From: Caldifarciminota bacterium
GTDB lineage: Bacteria > Hydrothermota > Hydrothermia > B15-G9
DNA length: 12,293 nucleotides
Reading direction: 5' to 3'
NCBI GenBank assembly: GCA_027064565.1
Contig: JAMOPK010000211.1
Span: forward strand, 1 to 12,293
Position numbers and translations under genes: made by a program. The notes beneath the pieces were generated by a model that saw only the letters and a program-made list of their open reading frames with translations, was not told the origin of the DNA and searched no databases. Below, in pieces: positions 5,917 through 12,293 of the stretch (within the stretch, counting starts at the first letter, position 1; each line of letters opens with the position of its first letter).

Positions 5917-8092
5917 GTTCAAATGGACATTAAGAGCGTTAATTTCGCTTTTGTTTGTGGGAAACCTGTTCGGTGATGGAGTGATAATCCCTGACCCGGT
6001 TCCCAGACCAACCCCGTCACCGCGGCCAGCCTACCTGAATATGCCACGCCATTTTGCCAGTATCCGCATCAAAAACAACGTGGCACGTGTCAAAGTCAAT
6101 GAAAAATTTGAGAACCCTTACAGTTACAGCGTTGAAGGCGACTACATTTTTCCGATCCCCCATGACGCCGCCATCCATAATTTTTCGATAGTTGTAGATG
6201 GCAAAGAACTTGTCGGTAAGGTCATGGACAGGGACAGCGCACGGCAGATTTACATGGACTACATCAGGCGAAAACTTGACCCGGCCCTGCTGGAGTATTT
6301 CGACGATAACCTTTTCAGGGCGAGGGTGTTCCCGATACGACCTCACAAAACCGTGGACGTCAACATAGGGTATCAGCATATCCTGCCGCTGTCGAACGGG
6401 CTTTATAAGCTGGAGTATCCCCTGAAAATCGATGCCCTCATCAACGAGCCGATAGATAAAATTACCATCAGCGTGACTATAGAGGCGGACGACCCCATCA
6501 AAACGGTGTTTTCTCCCACCCATAAAATCGAAACCAGATGGATAACATCGAAGAAAGTTAAAGTTAAATTCGAGACCACGGAATACAAGCCCGACAACGA
6601 TTTCGTCCTATATTACTCGGTTTCAAGGAAGCCTTTTGAAATTTCAGTGTTGACCTATAAGAAGCCGAAAAACGACGGTTTCTTCATGCTGACCATATCG
6701 CCGGGGAAACAGCCCAGGGATATCAAGCCCGTGCCAAAGGACATCGTGTTCGTGATAGATGTTTCAGGGAGCATGTCAGGCGAGAAGATCGAACAGGCCA
6801 AGGAAGGCCTCCGATTCATGCTCAACCACCTGAACGAGAACGATAAGTTCAACATCGTGGCTTTCAGCGATGAAATCGAGGTCTTCAGGAGCCGGCTTGT
6901 CCCTGCCTCTCAGAGCAACCTTGAAGGTGCTATGGACTTCGTGGAAGACCTTGAGGCTGAGGGTTCAACCGACATAAATGAGGCCCTCCTGACGGCTCTG
7001 AGGATGCTGTCGGGCGCCGACAGATCCAGGGCAAACTACATCCTATTCCTTACCGACGGCCAGCCGACTGCCGGCGTGGTCGAACCGCCTGAGATCGTCA
7101 AAAACGTCAGAAAAAAATTGGGCCGGACGAGGATTTTCGTGTTCGGCGTTGGCTACGACGTGAACACAAAGCTCCTCGATCGTCTGGCCGAGATATCGAA
7201 CGGGCAGGTCGAGTATATTGAGCCGGACGAGAGCATCGAGAGGGCTATCACTTCGCTCTATCGGATGATAAAGGCCCCGGCCCTCATTGACGTGGCATTA
7301 ACCATAAGCGACATCAAGACTTACCATGTTTACCCGAGGAAGATGCCGGACATCTATTACGGCACTCAGGTGGTGGTTGTCGGCAGGTATTCTGGTTCCG
7401 GGAACAGCGTTCGCGTCACCCTGAAGGGCAAAAACCCGGAGGGCAAAACCGTCGTTTACCGGAAAACCGCACGATTCCCGGCGGAGGATACCCGTTATCC
7501 GTTCGTTGCAAGGTTCTGGGCACGCAGGAGGATAGGCGACCTCCTGACTTACATCGACGAACACGGCGAAAACGATGAAGTTGTTGAGGAAATCAAAAAA
7601 TTGGGTGAGAAATACGGGATCGTAACGCCCTACACATCGTTCCTCGTGACGGAAGAAGTTGAACCCTATTATGTGCACAGGCATCGTTCAAAGGGCATAC
7701 ACTCTTCCAGTGGCAGCTCAGGCGCTCACTATCCTATGCCATTGAGCGCTCCAGCGGCAGGAGGCGCTCCTGCCGGAAAGAGGGCGTTTGCTGCTTCAAA
7801 GATGAAGGCCCAATACAAATACAGCCAGCAGGTGGCTGCGGAGAAATCGGCGGAAGCAGGAGTTGAATTCAGGACGGTAGGAGACAAGACTTTCAGGTAT
7901 GACCCCGACAAGGGCCTGTGGGTGGATACCGAATACGATAGCACCAAATATCGTAAAATCAACAAGTTATCTTACGGGTCAAATGAGTTTATGGACTTGC
8001 TCCAGAAACACCCTGAACTTGCAATTTATCTATCTGTGAGTAAAAATCTTATTATCGTGATCGATGGGAAGTGCTACATGATAAAGGAGTGA
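5915..8092 (+). CDS. Secreted VIT and VWA domain-containing protein
   Basis: A 725-residue exported protein resembling inter-alpha-trypsin-inhibitor heavy chains. Residues 1-20 (MFKWTLRALISLLFVGNLFG) are a signal peptide, followed by a proline-rich linker. The VIT domain covers about 40-180, including the family block VEGDYIFPIPHDAAIHNFSI and the VFPIRPHKTVDVNIGY strand. A von Willebrand A domain at about 277-460 has an intact metal-ion-dependent adhesion site: Asp282-x-Ser-x-Ser in DVSGSMSG, Thr352 in STDIN, and Asp381 in TDG. A beta-rich region follows to about 570, then a low-complexity Ser/Gly/Ala/Pro segment near 590-625 and a conserved-looking C-terminal domain (about 650-725) ending IDGKCYMIKE. 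No membrane anchor is evident. Start 5915 is chosen over 5879 because AGGAGG (5902-5907) is seven bases upstream and the signal peptide begins there. Such proteins are thought to mediate metal-dependent protein contacts at the envelope; the ligand is unknown. Confidence 0.93.
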   Translation: MFKWTLRALISLLFVGNLFGDGVIIPDPVPRPTPSPRPAYLNMPRHFASIRIKNNVARVKVNEKFENPYSYSVEGDYIFPIPHDAAIHNFSIVVDGKELVGKVMDRDSARQIYMDYIRRKLDPALLEYFDDNLFRARVFPIRPHKTVDVNIGYQHILPLSNGLYKLEYPLKIDALINEPIDKITISVTIEADDPIKTVFSPTHKIETRWITSKKVKVKFETTEYKPDNDFVLYYSVSRKPFEISVLTYKKPKNDGFFMLTISPGKQPRDIKPVPKDIVFVIDVSGSMSGEKIEQAKEGLRFMLNHLNENDKFNIVAFSDEIEVFRSRLVPASQSNLEGAMDFVEDLEAEGSTDINEALLTALRMLSGADRSRANYILFLTDGQPTAGVVEPPEIVKNVRKKLGRTRIFVFGVGYDVNTKLLDRLAEISNGQVEYIEPDESIERAITSLYRMIKAPALIDVALTISDIKTYHVYPRKMPDIYYGTQVVVVGRYSGSGNSVRVTLKGKNPEGKTVVYRKTARFPAEDTRYPFVARFWARRRIGDLLTYIDEHGENDEVVEEIKKLGEKYGIVTPYTSFLVTEEVEPYYVHRHRSKGIHSSSGSSGAHYPMPLSAPAAGGAPAGKRAFAASKMKAQYKYSQQVAAEKSAEAGVEFRTVGDKTFRYDPDKGLWVDTEYDSTKYRKINKLSYGSNEFMDLLQKHPELAIYLSVSKNLIIVIDGKCYMIKE

Positions 8093-8097
8093 TGGAA

Positions 8098-8517
8098 ATG
8101 GGCTACAAACTTCTGGATCACACAGCCGACGTTGCAATTGAGGTTTGGGCTGATTCGCTCGAAGAGTTGTTCGTTGAGGCCGCAAAAGCGATGTTCTCCG
8201 AGATAGTCGGTAATCTTTCCACAGTTCAGGAAAAGACGGAAGTCGATATCCAGGTTTCAGGAGATACACTTGAGGACCTGCTTGTGGGATGGTTGTCCGA
8301 CCTGCTTTTCTATTTCGATGTGGCAAAATTCATTTTCAGCAAATTTGAGGTCAAGGTCTCATCAGACATGAGATCCATGGAAGGGAAAGCTAAAGGCGAG
8401 ACATTTGACCCTGGGCGCCATAACCTCAGAACACACATAAAAGCAGTCACTTACCACCAGATGCAGATTAAGGAACATAACGGCAAATGGCACACCCAGA
8501 TCGTGTTCGACGTATGA
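8098..8517 (+). CDS. Archease
   Basis: A 139-residue archease, the small metal-binding protein that speeds guanylylation and turnover of the RNA ligase RtcB in tRNA splicing or RNA repair. The signature DHTAD is at residues 7-11, followed by EVWADSLEELFVEAAKAMF. The central segment LEDLLVGWLSDLLFYFD and the C-terminal GETFDPGRHNLRTHIKAVTYHQMQI are the other archease hallmarks, and the protein ends in the conserved (F)D-V with the metal-ligand Asp138. The ATG at 8098 is preferred because AAGGAG (8084-8089) is eight bases upstream; an ATG at 8092 would have only a two-base spacer. The SD lies inside the VIT-VWA gene, whose stop is five bases before the start. No rtcB is in this window. Confidence 0.93.
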   Translation: MGYKLLDHTADVAIEVWADSLEELFVEAAKAMFSEIVGNLSTVQEKTEVDIQVSGDTLEDLLVGWLSDLLFYFDVAKFIFSKFEVKVSSDMRSMEGKAKGETFDPGRHNLRTHIKAVTYHQMQIKEHNGKWHTQIVFDV

Positions 8518-8876
8518 GGTTCTTGATATCCAGAGAGTTCAAATTCGACGCAGCTCATAACCTCACGAGATACAGGGGGAAATGTGAAAAGCTGCACGGA
8601 CACACTTATCGGCTCAGGGTAACCCTTGAGGGCGAACCCGATGAAGATGACATGATCATCGACTTCGGTGACCTCAAAAGGATAGTAAACGACCTTGTCA
8701 TCTCGAAATTAGACCACTCCTACCTAAATGAGCTGATAGAGAACCCTACCGCCGAAAACATAGCGATGTGGATATGGCGGCAGTTAGAGGGACCACTCAA
8801 CGGCCCGAATTACAGGCTTTTTTCGGTCACGGTCTGGGAGACTGAATCGAGTTTCGTGGAACTCATGCGGGGCTGA
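8514..8876 (+). CDS. queD: 6-carboxy-5,6,7,8-tetrahydropterin synthase (QueD / PTPS family)
   Basis: A 120-residue cytoplasmic T-fold enzyme that converts 7,8-dihydroneopterin triphosphate to 6-carboxytetrahydropterin, the second step toward preQ0 and queuosine or other 7-deazaguanines. Zinc ligands are His15 (FDAAHNL), His28 and His30 (LHGH). The catalytic Cys24 sits in C-x3-HGH, the spacing typical of QueD. Asp67-His68 of the catalytic relay is in KLDHSYLNEL, PTAENIAMWIW (78-88) is the family helix, and the substrate-binding Glu is in VWETESSF (109 or 111). Length is normal for the family. The ATG at 8514 overlaps the archease stop by four bases (ATGA), indicating coupling. Other PTPS subfamilies share the fold, so a queuosine role rests on the Cys-His motif; no queC, queE or queF is nearby. 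Confidence 0.9.
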   Translation: MRFLISREFKFDAAHNLTRYRGKCEKLHGHTYRLRVTLEGEPDEDDMIIDFGDLKRIVNDLVISKLDHSYLNELIENPTAENIAMWIWRQLEGPLNGPNYRLFSVTVWETESSFVELMRG

Positions 8877-8877
8877 C

Positions 8878-9261
8878 TCAATGGCGTCCATGCCCCATGT
8901 GTTCCTCGCTCTCTGAGCAGGGTTTGGCCTGCGGTTGCAGCTCTCCGGAAATGAAGGCTTTTACAACGTCGTTCACCCTGCCCGTCACACCTGTCACTAC
9001 AGTTATGCCCATTTCGTTGAAAAACTCTATGGCACGCTGTCCCATTCCTCCTGTCAGCACCACATCGGCTCCATGCGATTTTATCCATGAGGGTATCTCG
9101 CCGGGGCCGTGCCCCTCGAAATTCACCTCCTCAACGGCAACGCCGATCGGTTCACCGGACTCGTCCACATCGACAAAAACGTAAACCTTTGCTCTTCCGA
9201 AGTGTTCCTCCACCTCGGCGAAAAGTCCATCGGCTGTTTTAGCTGGAAATGCCAACCTCAT
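8878..9261 (-). CDS. Dinitrogenase iron-molybdenum cofactor biosynthesis (NifX/NifB-type) domain protein
   Basis: A 127-residue stand-alone member of the NifX/NafY/NifB C-terminal domain family, which binds iron-sulfur or molybdenum-iron clusters. Recognisable elements are the first strand MRLAFPAKT, HFGRAKVYVFVDVD near residue 20, and the core GHGPGEIPSWIKSHGADVVLTGGMGQRAIEFFNEMGITVVTG. The C-terminus has a short Cys/His-rich tail (Cys114 through HMGHGRH) that may add metal ligands. ATG 9261 has GGAGG six bases upstream. There are no nif structural genes here, and in many anaerobes such proteins occur without nitrogen fixation, often near Mrp/NBP35-type P-loop ATPases, which are absent from this window. 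The stop is separated from the convergent queD stop by one base. Confidence 0.92.
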   Translation of the reverse strand: MRLAFPAKTADGLFAEVEEHFGRAKVYVFVDVDESGEPIGVAVEEVNFEGHGPGEIPSWIKSHGADVVLTGGMGQRAIEFFNEMGITVVTGVTGRVNDVVKAFISGELQPQAKPCSESEEHMGHGRH

Positions 9262-9299
9262 CTTCCACCTCCATTGATTTTATGCAAATATGGTGCTTC

Positions 9300-9329
9300 A
9301 TTTTAACACATCGGACGGCGCTTTTGAAG
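9300..9329 (-). promoter_or_regulatory. Extended -10 promoter of the NifX/NifB-domain gene
   Basis: On the minus strand GTGTTAAAAT (9309-9300) contains a TGnTAAAAT extended -10 box. A weak -35 (TTCAAA, 17-base spacing) precedes it. The same ten bases occur at the promoter of the divergent gene. The leader would be about 30 bases and include the GGAGG. Confidence 0.5.
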
Positions 9330-9386
9330 TTGTCGTTGGAGTTTTTTAGCTTTGTGGATATTTCAAACTAACGTTTTTGACAATTT

Positions 9387-9472
9387 GACGGCCGTCCCAC
9401 CTGATGTTGGAGCTTTTCCCATTTCCCTGATCAGCATATCATCGGGAGATCAGAGACAGGTGGGCTAACATC
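9387..9472. repeat. Nested inverted repeats in the divergent intergenic region
   Basis: A perfect 10-base palindrome GACGGCCGTC (9387-9396) leads into CCCACCTG (9396-9403), which is matched by CAGGTGGG (9457-9464). Nested inside are CTGATC (9427-9432) and GATCAG (9448-9453). GATGTT..AGC (9403-9413) can alternatively pair with GCTAACATC (9464-9472), excluding the outer stem. This is more base-pairing potential than ordinary spacer, either as operator DNA or as a small structured RNA. No known riboswitch, tRNA or ncRNA family was recognised. Confidence 0.5.
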
Positions 9473-9486
9473 TCCTTATTGCCTCA

Positions 9487-9515
9487 GGGACAAAACTATG
9501 TCGAAGTGTTAAAAT
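9487..9515 (+). promoter_or_regulatory. Extended -10 promoter of the Mth938-domain gene, likely leaderless
   Basis: GTGTTAAAAT (9506-9515) holds a TGnTAAAAT extended -10, with GGGACA (9487-9492) 17 bases upstream as a partial -35. The -10 ends only seven bases before the ATG at 9523, so the predicted transcription start coincides with the start codon. No Shine-Dalgarno is present. Confidence 0.5.
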
Positions 9516-9522
9516 AACCCAC

Positions 9523-9924
9523 ATGATGAAGGTCAGATTCGATTCAGGGCCGATTCAGGAAGTGTCATGGGGCAGGTTCGTTATAAACGGGCAGGAACAT
9601 GCCAAGTTGCCCGATGGCACCATCATCGGGGCGGGCAAGGACATCCGTTTGATCGGCGATGAGGTTACGCCGTGGAAGGAGCGCAGGGGACATCGGTTGA
9701 CCGCTTCCATGATAACCGGCGTTTTCGGTCGGGATATCGAGGTGCTCATCATAGGCAACGGTTTTTACGGTGCGCTTGAAGTACCTGAGTCCGTTATCGA
9801 ATTCATCAAAAAGAACGGCATAGAGGAGGTTGTGGTTCTGAAGACCCCGGACGCATGTCGCAGATATAATGAGCTTTACGGTCAGGGCGTTCGGGTGGCG
9901 CTGCTTGCCCATGGCACGTGCTGA
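9523..9924 (+). CDS. Mth938-like domain protein (DUF498/DUF598; NDUFAF3/AAMDC fold)
   Basis: A 133-residue single-domain protein of the Mth938 family. Features that fit are the N-terminal strand block ISWG-type (VSWGRFVINGQEHAKLPDGTIIG, 14-36), WKERRGHRL (51-59), the core IEVLIIGNGFYGALEVPESVIEFIKKNGIEEVVVLKTPDACRRYNEL, and the C-terminal VALLAHGTC, where H-x-T-C ends the protein exactly as in relatives. Family members include the complex I assembly factor NDUFAF3 in mitochondria and stand-alone proteins of unknown function in bacteria and archaea. No upstream in-frame start codon exists before a TAA at 9466-9468, so translation begins at ATG 9523 or the adjacent ATG 9526. Neither has a ribosome binding site, in contrast to every other gene here. 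It diverges from the NifX/NifB-domain gene. Confidence 0.88.
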   Translation: MMKVRFDSGPIQEVSWGRFVINGQEHAKLPDGTIIGAGKDIRLIGDEVTPWKERRGHRLTASMITGVFGRDIEVLIIGNGFYGALEVPESVIEFIKKNGIEEVVVLKTPDACRRYNELYGQGVRVALLAHGTC

Positions 9925-9939
9925 GGCCACACTCCTGCC

Positions 9940-9984
9940 CGGAAACCGATTTCTGTCATCGCCTCCCATGGGTGTCCGTTTTTT
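9940..9984 (+). terminator. Probable intrinsic terminator after the Mth938-domain gene
   Basis: CGGAAACC (9940-9947) pairs with GGTGTCCG (9971-9978) in seven of eight positions, followed directly by six T residues (9979-9984). The 23-base loop can itself fold through GAT/ATC. It begins 15 bases after the stop codon. The long loop and one mismatch lower certainty. Confidence 0.5.
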
Positions 9985-10089
9985 GAGAGACATTCCTTGG
10001 AAATTTTTTGCGTTTTTCCGGTCGGCAGGATGATTCTGCTTTGAAAATGCTGGAAAACTGGTTCCACCGTTGAAACTTTTTGAAGGTCA

Positions 10090-10129
10090 TCCGGGGTCAA
10101 TTTTCCAGTGGTGTCGCGGCGACCCCGGA
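10090..10129. repeat. Strong 9-bp GC-rich hairpin of unknown role
   Basis: TCCGGGGTC (10090-10098) and GACCCCGGA (10121-10129) are perfectly complementary, with a 22-base loop. No T-tract follows on either strand, so it is not a standard intrinsic terminator. It lies 140 bases upstream of the GH36-like start and could be an operator, an attenuator element or an mRNA-stabilising structure. Confidence 0.55.
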
Positions 10130-10269
10130 CAAATCCCCCTGCACATTGGTTTTGTGTCCTGAGACGGCCCGAACATTGAATTTTTGAAAGTTGTGGAGTA
10201 GCCTTTTCCTTCAATCTTGTAAACATGTTCCTGAGTTGTAAAAATACCATCCGAAAACGGAGGCAGGAG

Positions 10270-12153
10270 ATGAAAACGGATGGCAGGATGAAGATCAAAC
10301 TGAAAAGATTTTATTTCATGGCCATCGTTGACGGCAAAAAGGTCAATTTTGGCGGAGTATCGACCCTGCGTGAGGGTAAACATCACAAGGACGGCTATGT
10401 CATCGATGTTTGGTTCGACGAAGACGGGGATCCGAGGTTCAGGTTTTACAGGGAAGACGGTCGGGAGATGGACATTGAGCGGGTTATTTACACCTTTAGC
10501 CTTCCGCTTTTGAATTTCGGGCGTGTGATCGTGCCGGATTCCGGCCGGTTTTACATGAGCCATTTCCTTCCCCGTCAGGTGTGGTCAAGGAAATTCACGC
10601 TTACGGGCCGTGCGTTTGGCAACCCGTTCCTTGCCCTGCTTGACCTGCACGACAGGCCGCTCTTTGCCCTCGGCCTGTTGGGCGACCTGAAGGATACGGA
10701 GTTCCATTTCTTTTCGCCGGGCGCCAACCGCAAGAATTCGCTGACCGTTCAGGGTGGGCGCCTCAAGTTTAAGGTTACCAAGCCCATAGGCGAGGGGATT
10801 ACCCTTGGCAGGATGAAGGTTTTTGAGGATGGATTTTATGTTGGCGGCTCCGAAAAAACGTGGTGGCATGAACTCAGGAAATACGGCCGCAAGTATCAGG
10901 CGATGCGCGGCCTGAAGTTTTACAAGACCGAACGTGCGTTTTATCCGGCCATGTGCACATGGCGTGTGATTAATTCCGACCACATGACCCACGAGTGGGT
11001 GGTCAAAGCCGCTGAAGCGGCGGCCGACCTCGGCCTCAAGGCCTTCATCTTCGACGACGGCTGGTATGGGCACGGTCTGGATTCGGTTTCCATGATCATC
11101 GATGTAGGCGACTGGCCCATAACCGTGCCGGGCAAGTTCGACGACATCAGGGAGACCATCAAGGAACTCAAAAAGATAGGCGTCAACCCGATTCTGTGGT
11201 ATTGCCCGATCTGCGTCGGGCCGCATTCCCGAAGCCTTGAGCGCTACAGGCCTTATCTCACCCACGTGAAGGGCAAACTATATAAATGCCCGGCCGGGTT
11301 TCATACCCTCTGCGTGAGGAACCCCGAAGCGCGCAGGATCATGGTTGAAAACCTGTTGAAGCTGATAGACTACGGTGCAGGCGGCGTTAAGATCGACCTG
11401 TTCGATTACATGCCTGAGGAGCCGTGCGACGCCGACCACGAGCATGACGTCCCGACGACGTCCGATGGCATAAGGTTGATTTATCGGGAGCTGTTCGAGG
11501 CGGCGCGCAAAAAAGACCCCGATTTCATGTATAGCATCAAAAACAACTACGGCAACGTGGAGCTCAGCGTCTATGCCAGCGTCGTTCGCGGCGGGGATTC
11601 GCCCTTCGACCCCAACATCATGATGCTCAGGTCGATGTATCCTTCTGCCTACGTGCCGGTTGTCCATAACGATTACGGCATCTGGACTGAATACGAACAG
11701 CCTCAGCATCTCGCCCTGATCCTCATACGGCAGGTCTCCATGGGAGTGCCCAATTTCACCATCAACCCTCTGAAAATGCCTGAGAAGCAGAAGAAAATCA
11801 TGCGTGCATGGCTCGGCCTGTTCAATTCCCTGATGCCGCTCTATCGGGACGGCGATTTTGAGCCGCTCGACCCCGCACTTCAGGTCTGGAAACGGGATGA
11901 CGGTAAAACGGCCATGATAACGGTCATCCATCCGGCCCGTGAGATACCCTTCATTCCGCACCGGGACAGGGTGCTCATCCTCAACGCCACATCGCACGAG
12001 GAACTCTTTGTCGCGGAACTGGAATCCGACGATGCCGTCGAGTATCGGGCTTTTGATTTCGCCCATAACCTGATAGAAAAGGGCTACAGGCAGATTCGGG
12101 ACAGGATAAAGGTGCCGGTCGCCGGATATGTGGAGCTGAGAAAATTGGGCTGA
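10270..12153 (+). CDS. GH36-like alpha-galactosidase (clan GH-D)
   Basis: A 627-residue glycoside hydrolase with no signal peptide, so probably cytoplasmic, acting on imported alpha-galactosides. Residues 1-225 form a beta-rich N-terminal domain, about 228-540 the catalytic barrel, and about 555-627 a C-terminal beta domain. The barrel contains GLKAFIFDDGWYG with Asp262-Asp263-Gly-Trp265 (substrate pocket), NPILWYCPICVGPHS, and GAGGVKIDLFDYMP, where Asp376 in K-x-D is the expected nucleophile. VVRGGDSPFDPN supplies Asp443 as the likely acid/base, 67 residues later, which fits retaining GH36 enzymes. The N-terminal domain is diverged and the acid/base region reads RGGDS rather than the usual R-x-SDD, so a related specificity is possible. 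The ATG at 10270 is chosen because GGAGG (10259-10263) is six bases upstream; the longer frame from 10225 has no SD. No transporter or sugar regulator is adjacent. Confidence 0.83.
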   Translation: MKTDGRMKIKLKRFYFMAIVDGKKVNFGGVSTLREGKHHKDGYVIDVWFDEDGDPRFRFYREDGREMDIERVIYTFSLPLLNFGRVIVPDSGRFYMSHFLPRQVWSRKFTLTGRAFGNPFLALLDLHDRPLFALGLLGDLKDTEFHFFSPGANRKNSLTVQGGRLKFKVTKPIGEGITLGRMKVFEDGFYVGGSEKTWWHELRKYGRKYQAMRGLKFYKTERAFYPAMCTWRVINSDHMTHEWVVKAAEAAADLGLKAFIFDDGWYGHGLDSVSMIIDVGDWPITVPGKFDDIRETIKELKKIGVNPILWYCPICVGPHSRSLERYRPYLTHVKGKLYKCPAGFHTLCVRNPEARRIMVENLLKLIDYGAGGVKIDLFDYMPEEPCDADHEHDVPTTSDGIRLIYRELFEAARKKDPDFMYSIKNNYGNVELSVYASVVRGGDSPFDPNIMMLRSMYPSAYVPVVHNDYGIWTEYEQPQHLALILIRQVSMGVPNFTINPLKMPEKQKKIMRAWLGLFNSLMPLYRDGDFEPLDPALQVWKRDDGKTAMITVIHPAREIPFIPHRDRVLILNATSHEELFVAELESDDAVEYRAFDFAHNLIEKGYRQIRDRIKVPVAGYVELRKLG

Positions 12154-12293
12154 CAGGTGCTGATTCACTCACGGAAACGCTGGCACTGTGGGACTTTGGC
12201 CCTCAACATCAGGTTTTCGTTGAGTGAAAGAGAAATCGCTGAACAAAAATCAAGTAATTGTTGGAAAAACCAAAAAAGCTAATATGTGGCTTC
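12154..12293. repeat. Right-edge spacer with imperfect inverted repeat and possible promoter
   Basis: CACTCACGGAAAC (12166-12178) is nearly complementary to GTTTTCGTTGAGTG (12213-12226), and CTCAAC/GTTGAG (12202-12207, 12219-12224) is a competing 6-bp hairpin. Neither is followed by a T-tract. TTGTTG (12258-12263) and TAATAT (12280-12285) with a 16-base spacer could be a promoter for a plus-strand gene beyond the edge. Confidence 0.28.

Larger units (their letters stand above)
9925..10269. other. 345-base gap upstream of the GH36-like gene
   Basis: After the terminator at 9940-9984 the region holds no convincing ORF and no promoter with good -35 and -10 boxes. It does contain a long-range 8-base inverted repeat (CTGGAAAA 10050-10057, TTTTCCAG 10101-10108) and the strong hairpin at 10090-10129. 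Two similar T-rich motifs (TTGAAACTTTTTGAA at 10070-10084 and a related run near 10174-10190) may be noise. The stretch looks like a regulated leader, but I recognise no known riboswitch class. Confidence 0.5.

Noticed and set aside
8878..9261. Evidence of nitrogen fixation from the NifX/NifB-type gene
   Set aside because: Stand-alone members of this family are common in non-fixing anaerobes, and no nitrogenase genes are present here.
9377..9405. TTGACA at 9377 as the promoter of the Mth938-domain gene
   Set aside because: At 17 bases the -10 would be CCTGAT, a three-of-six match; the extended -10 at 9506-9515 is far better placed. Kept only as a possible small-RNA promoter.
11278..12168. 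Long minus-strand frame (296 codons) opposite the GH36-like gene
   Set aside because: It is a shadow of the catalytic domain: no SD, no recognisable motifs, and the plus strand has intact catalytic residues.

Overview
The window holds eleven complete protein genes, one gene cut by the left edge and one broken gene. The mix is typical of a poorly characterised, probably anaerobic and possibly thermophilic deep-branching bacterium: rubrerythrin, archease, a dinitrogenase iron-molybdenum cofactor (NifX/NifB-type) domain protein, an Mth938-fold protein, a GH36-like alpha-galactosidase, and a secreted NlpC/P60-like enzyme whose C-terminus resembles a type IX secretion (Por) sorting domain. Shine-Dalgarno sequences are of the strong AGGAGG type, and GTG and TTG starts are used. 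The sorting-type tail suggests Bacteroidetes-like or candidate-phylum bacteria (for example WOR-3/Hydrothermae-like lineages). That placement is inference; there is no rRNA or marker gene here.

Layout. Bases 1-30 are the first ten codons of a minus-strand gene leaving the window. Bases 31-631 are AT-rich and largely non-coding, with one doubtful small ORF. Bases 626-1099 (+) are a remnant of a NACHT-type STAND NTPase with a ruined Walker A motif. Rubrerythrin follows (1202-1705 +), with a hairpin terminator between it and the next, convergent gene. From 5521 down to 1743 (-) runs a tight five-gene operon: BCAM0308-family zinc-ribbon protein, Sir2 deacylase, DUF502 membrane protein, CBS/CorC-domain protein, and the NlpC/P60-like secreted protein. 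The first four genes overlap or nearly touch.

A divergent promoter region (5522-5914) separates this operon from a plus-strand operon of a secreted VIT-VWA protein (5915-8092), archease (8098-8517) and QueD/PTPS (8514-8876). A minus-strand NifX/NifB-domain gene (8878-9261) ends one base from queD. It diverges from an Mth938-domain gene (9523-9924 +). Both divergent genes carry the same 10-base extended -10 motif, and the Mth938 gene looks leaderless. After a terminator and a 345-base gap with a strong hairpin comes a GH36-like alpha-galactosidase (10270-12153 +). The last 140 bases hold only weak inverted repeats and a possible promoter.

How the genes fit together. The minus operon couples a sirtuin with the acidic-acyl (class III) signature to an envelope module: DUF502 membrane protein, CorC-type sensor lacking its membrane domain, and wall hydrolase. 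The plus operon joins an exported adhesion-type VWA protein to two RNA-related genes, archease (RtcB RNA ligase activation) and QueD (queuosine/7-deazaguanine pathway). No classical defence island, CRISPR array, transposase, tRNA or rRNA was seen. The strongest leads are the NACHT relic, the sirtuin-envelope operon, the structured divergent region at 9300-9515, and the inverted repeat overlapping promoter and ribosome binding site of the VIT-VWA gene.
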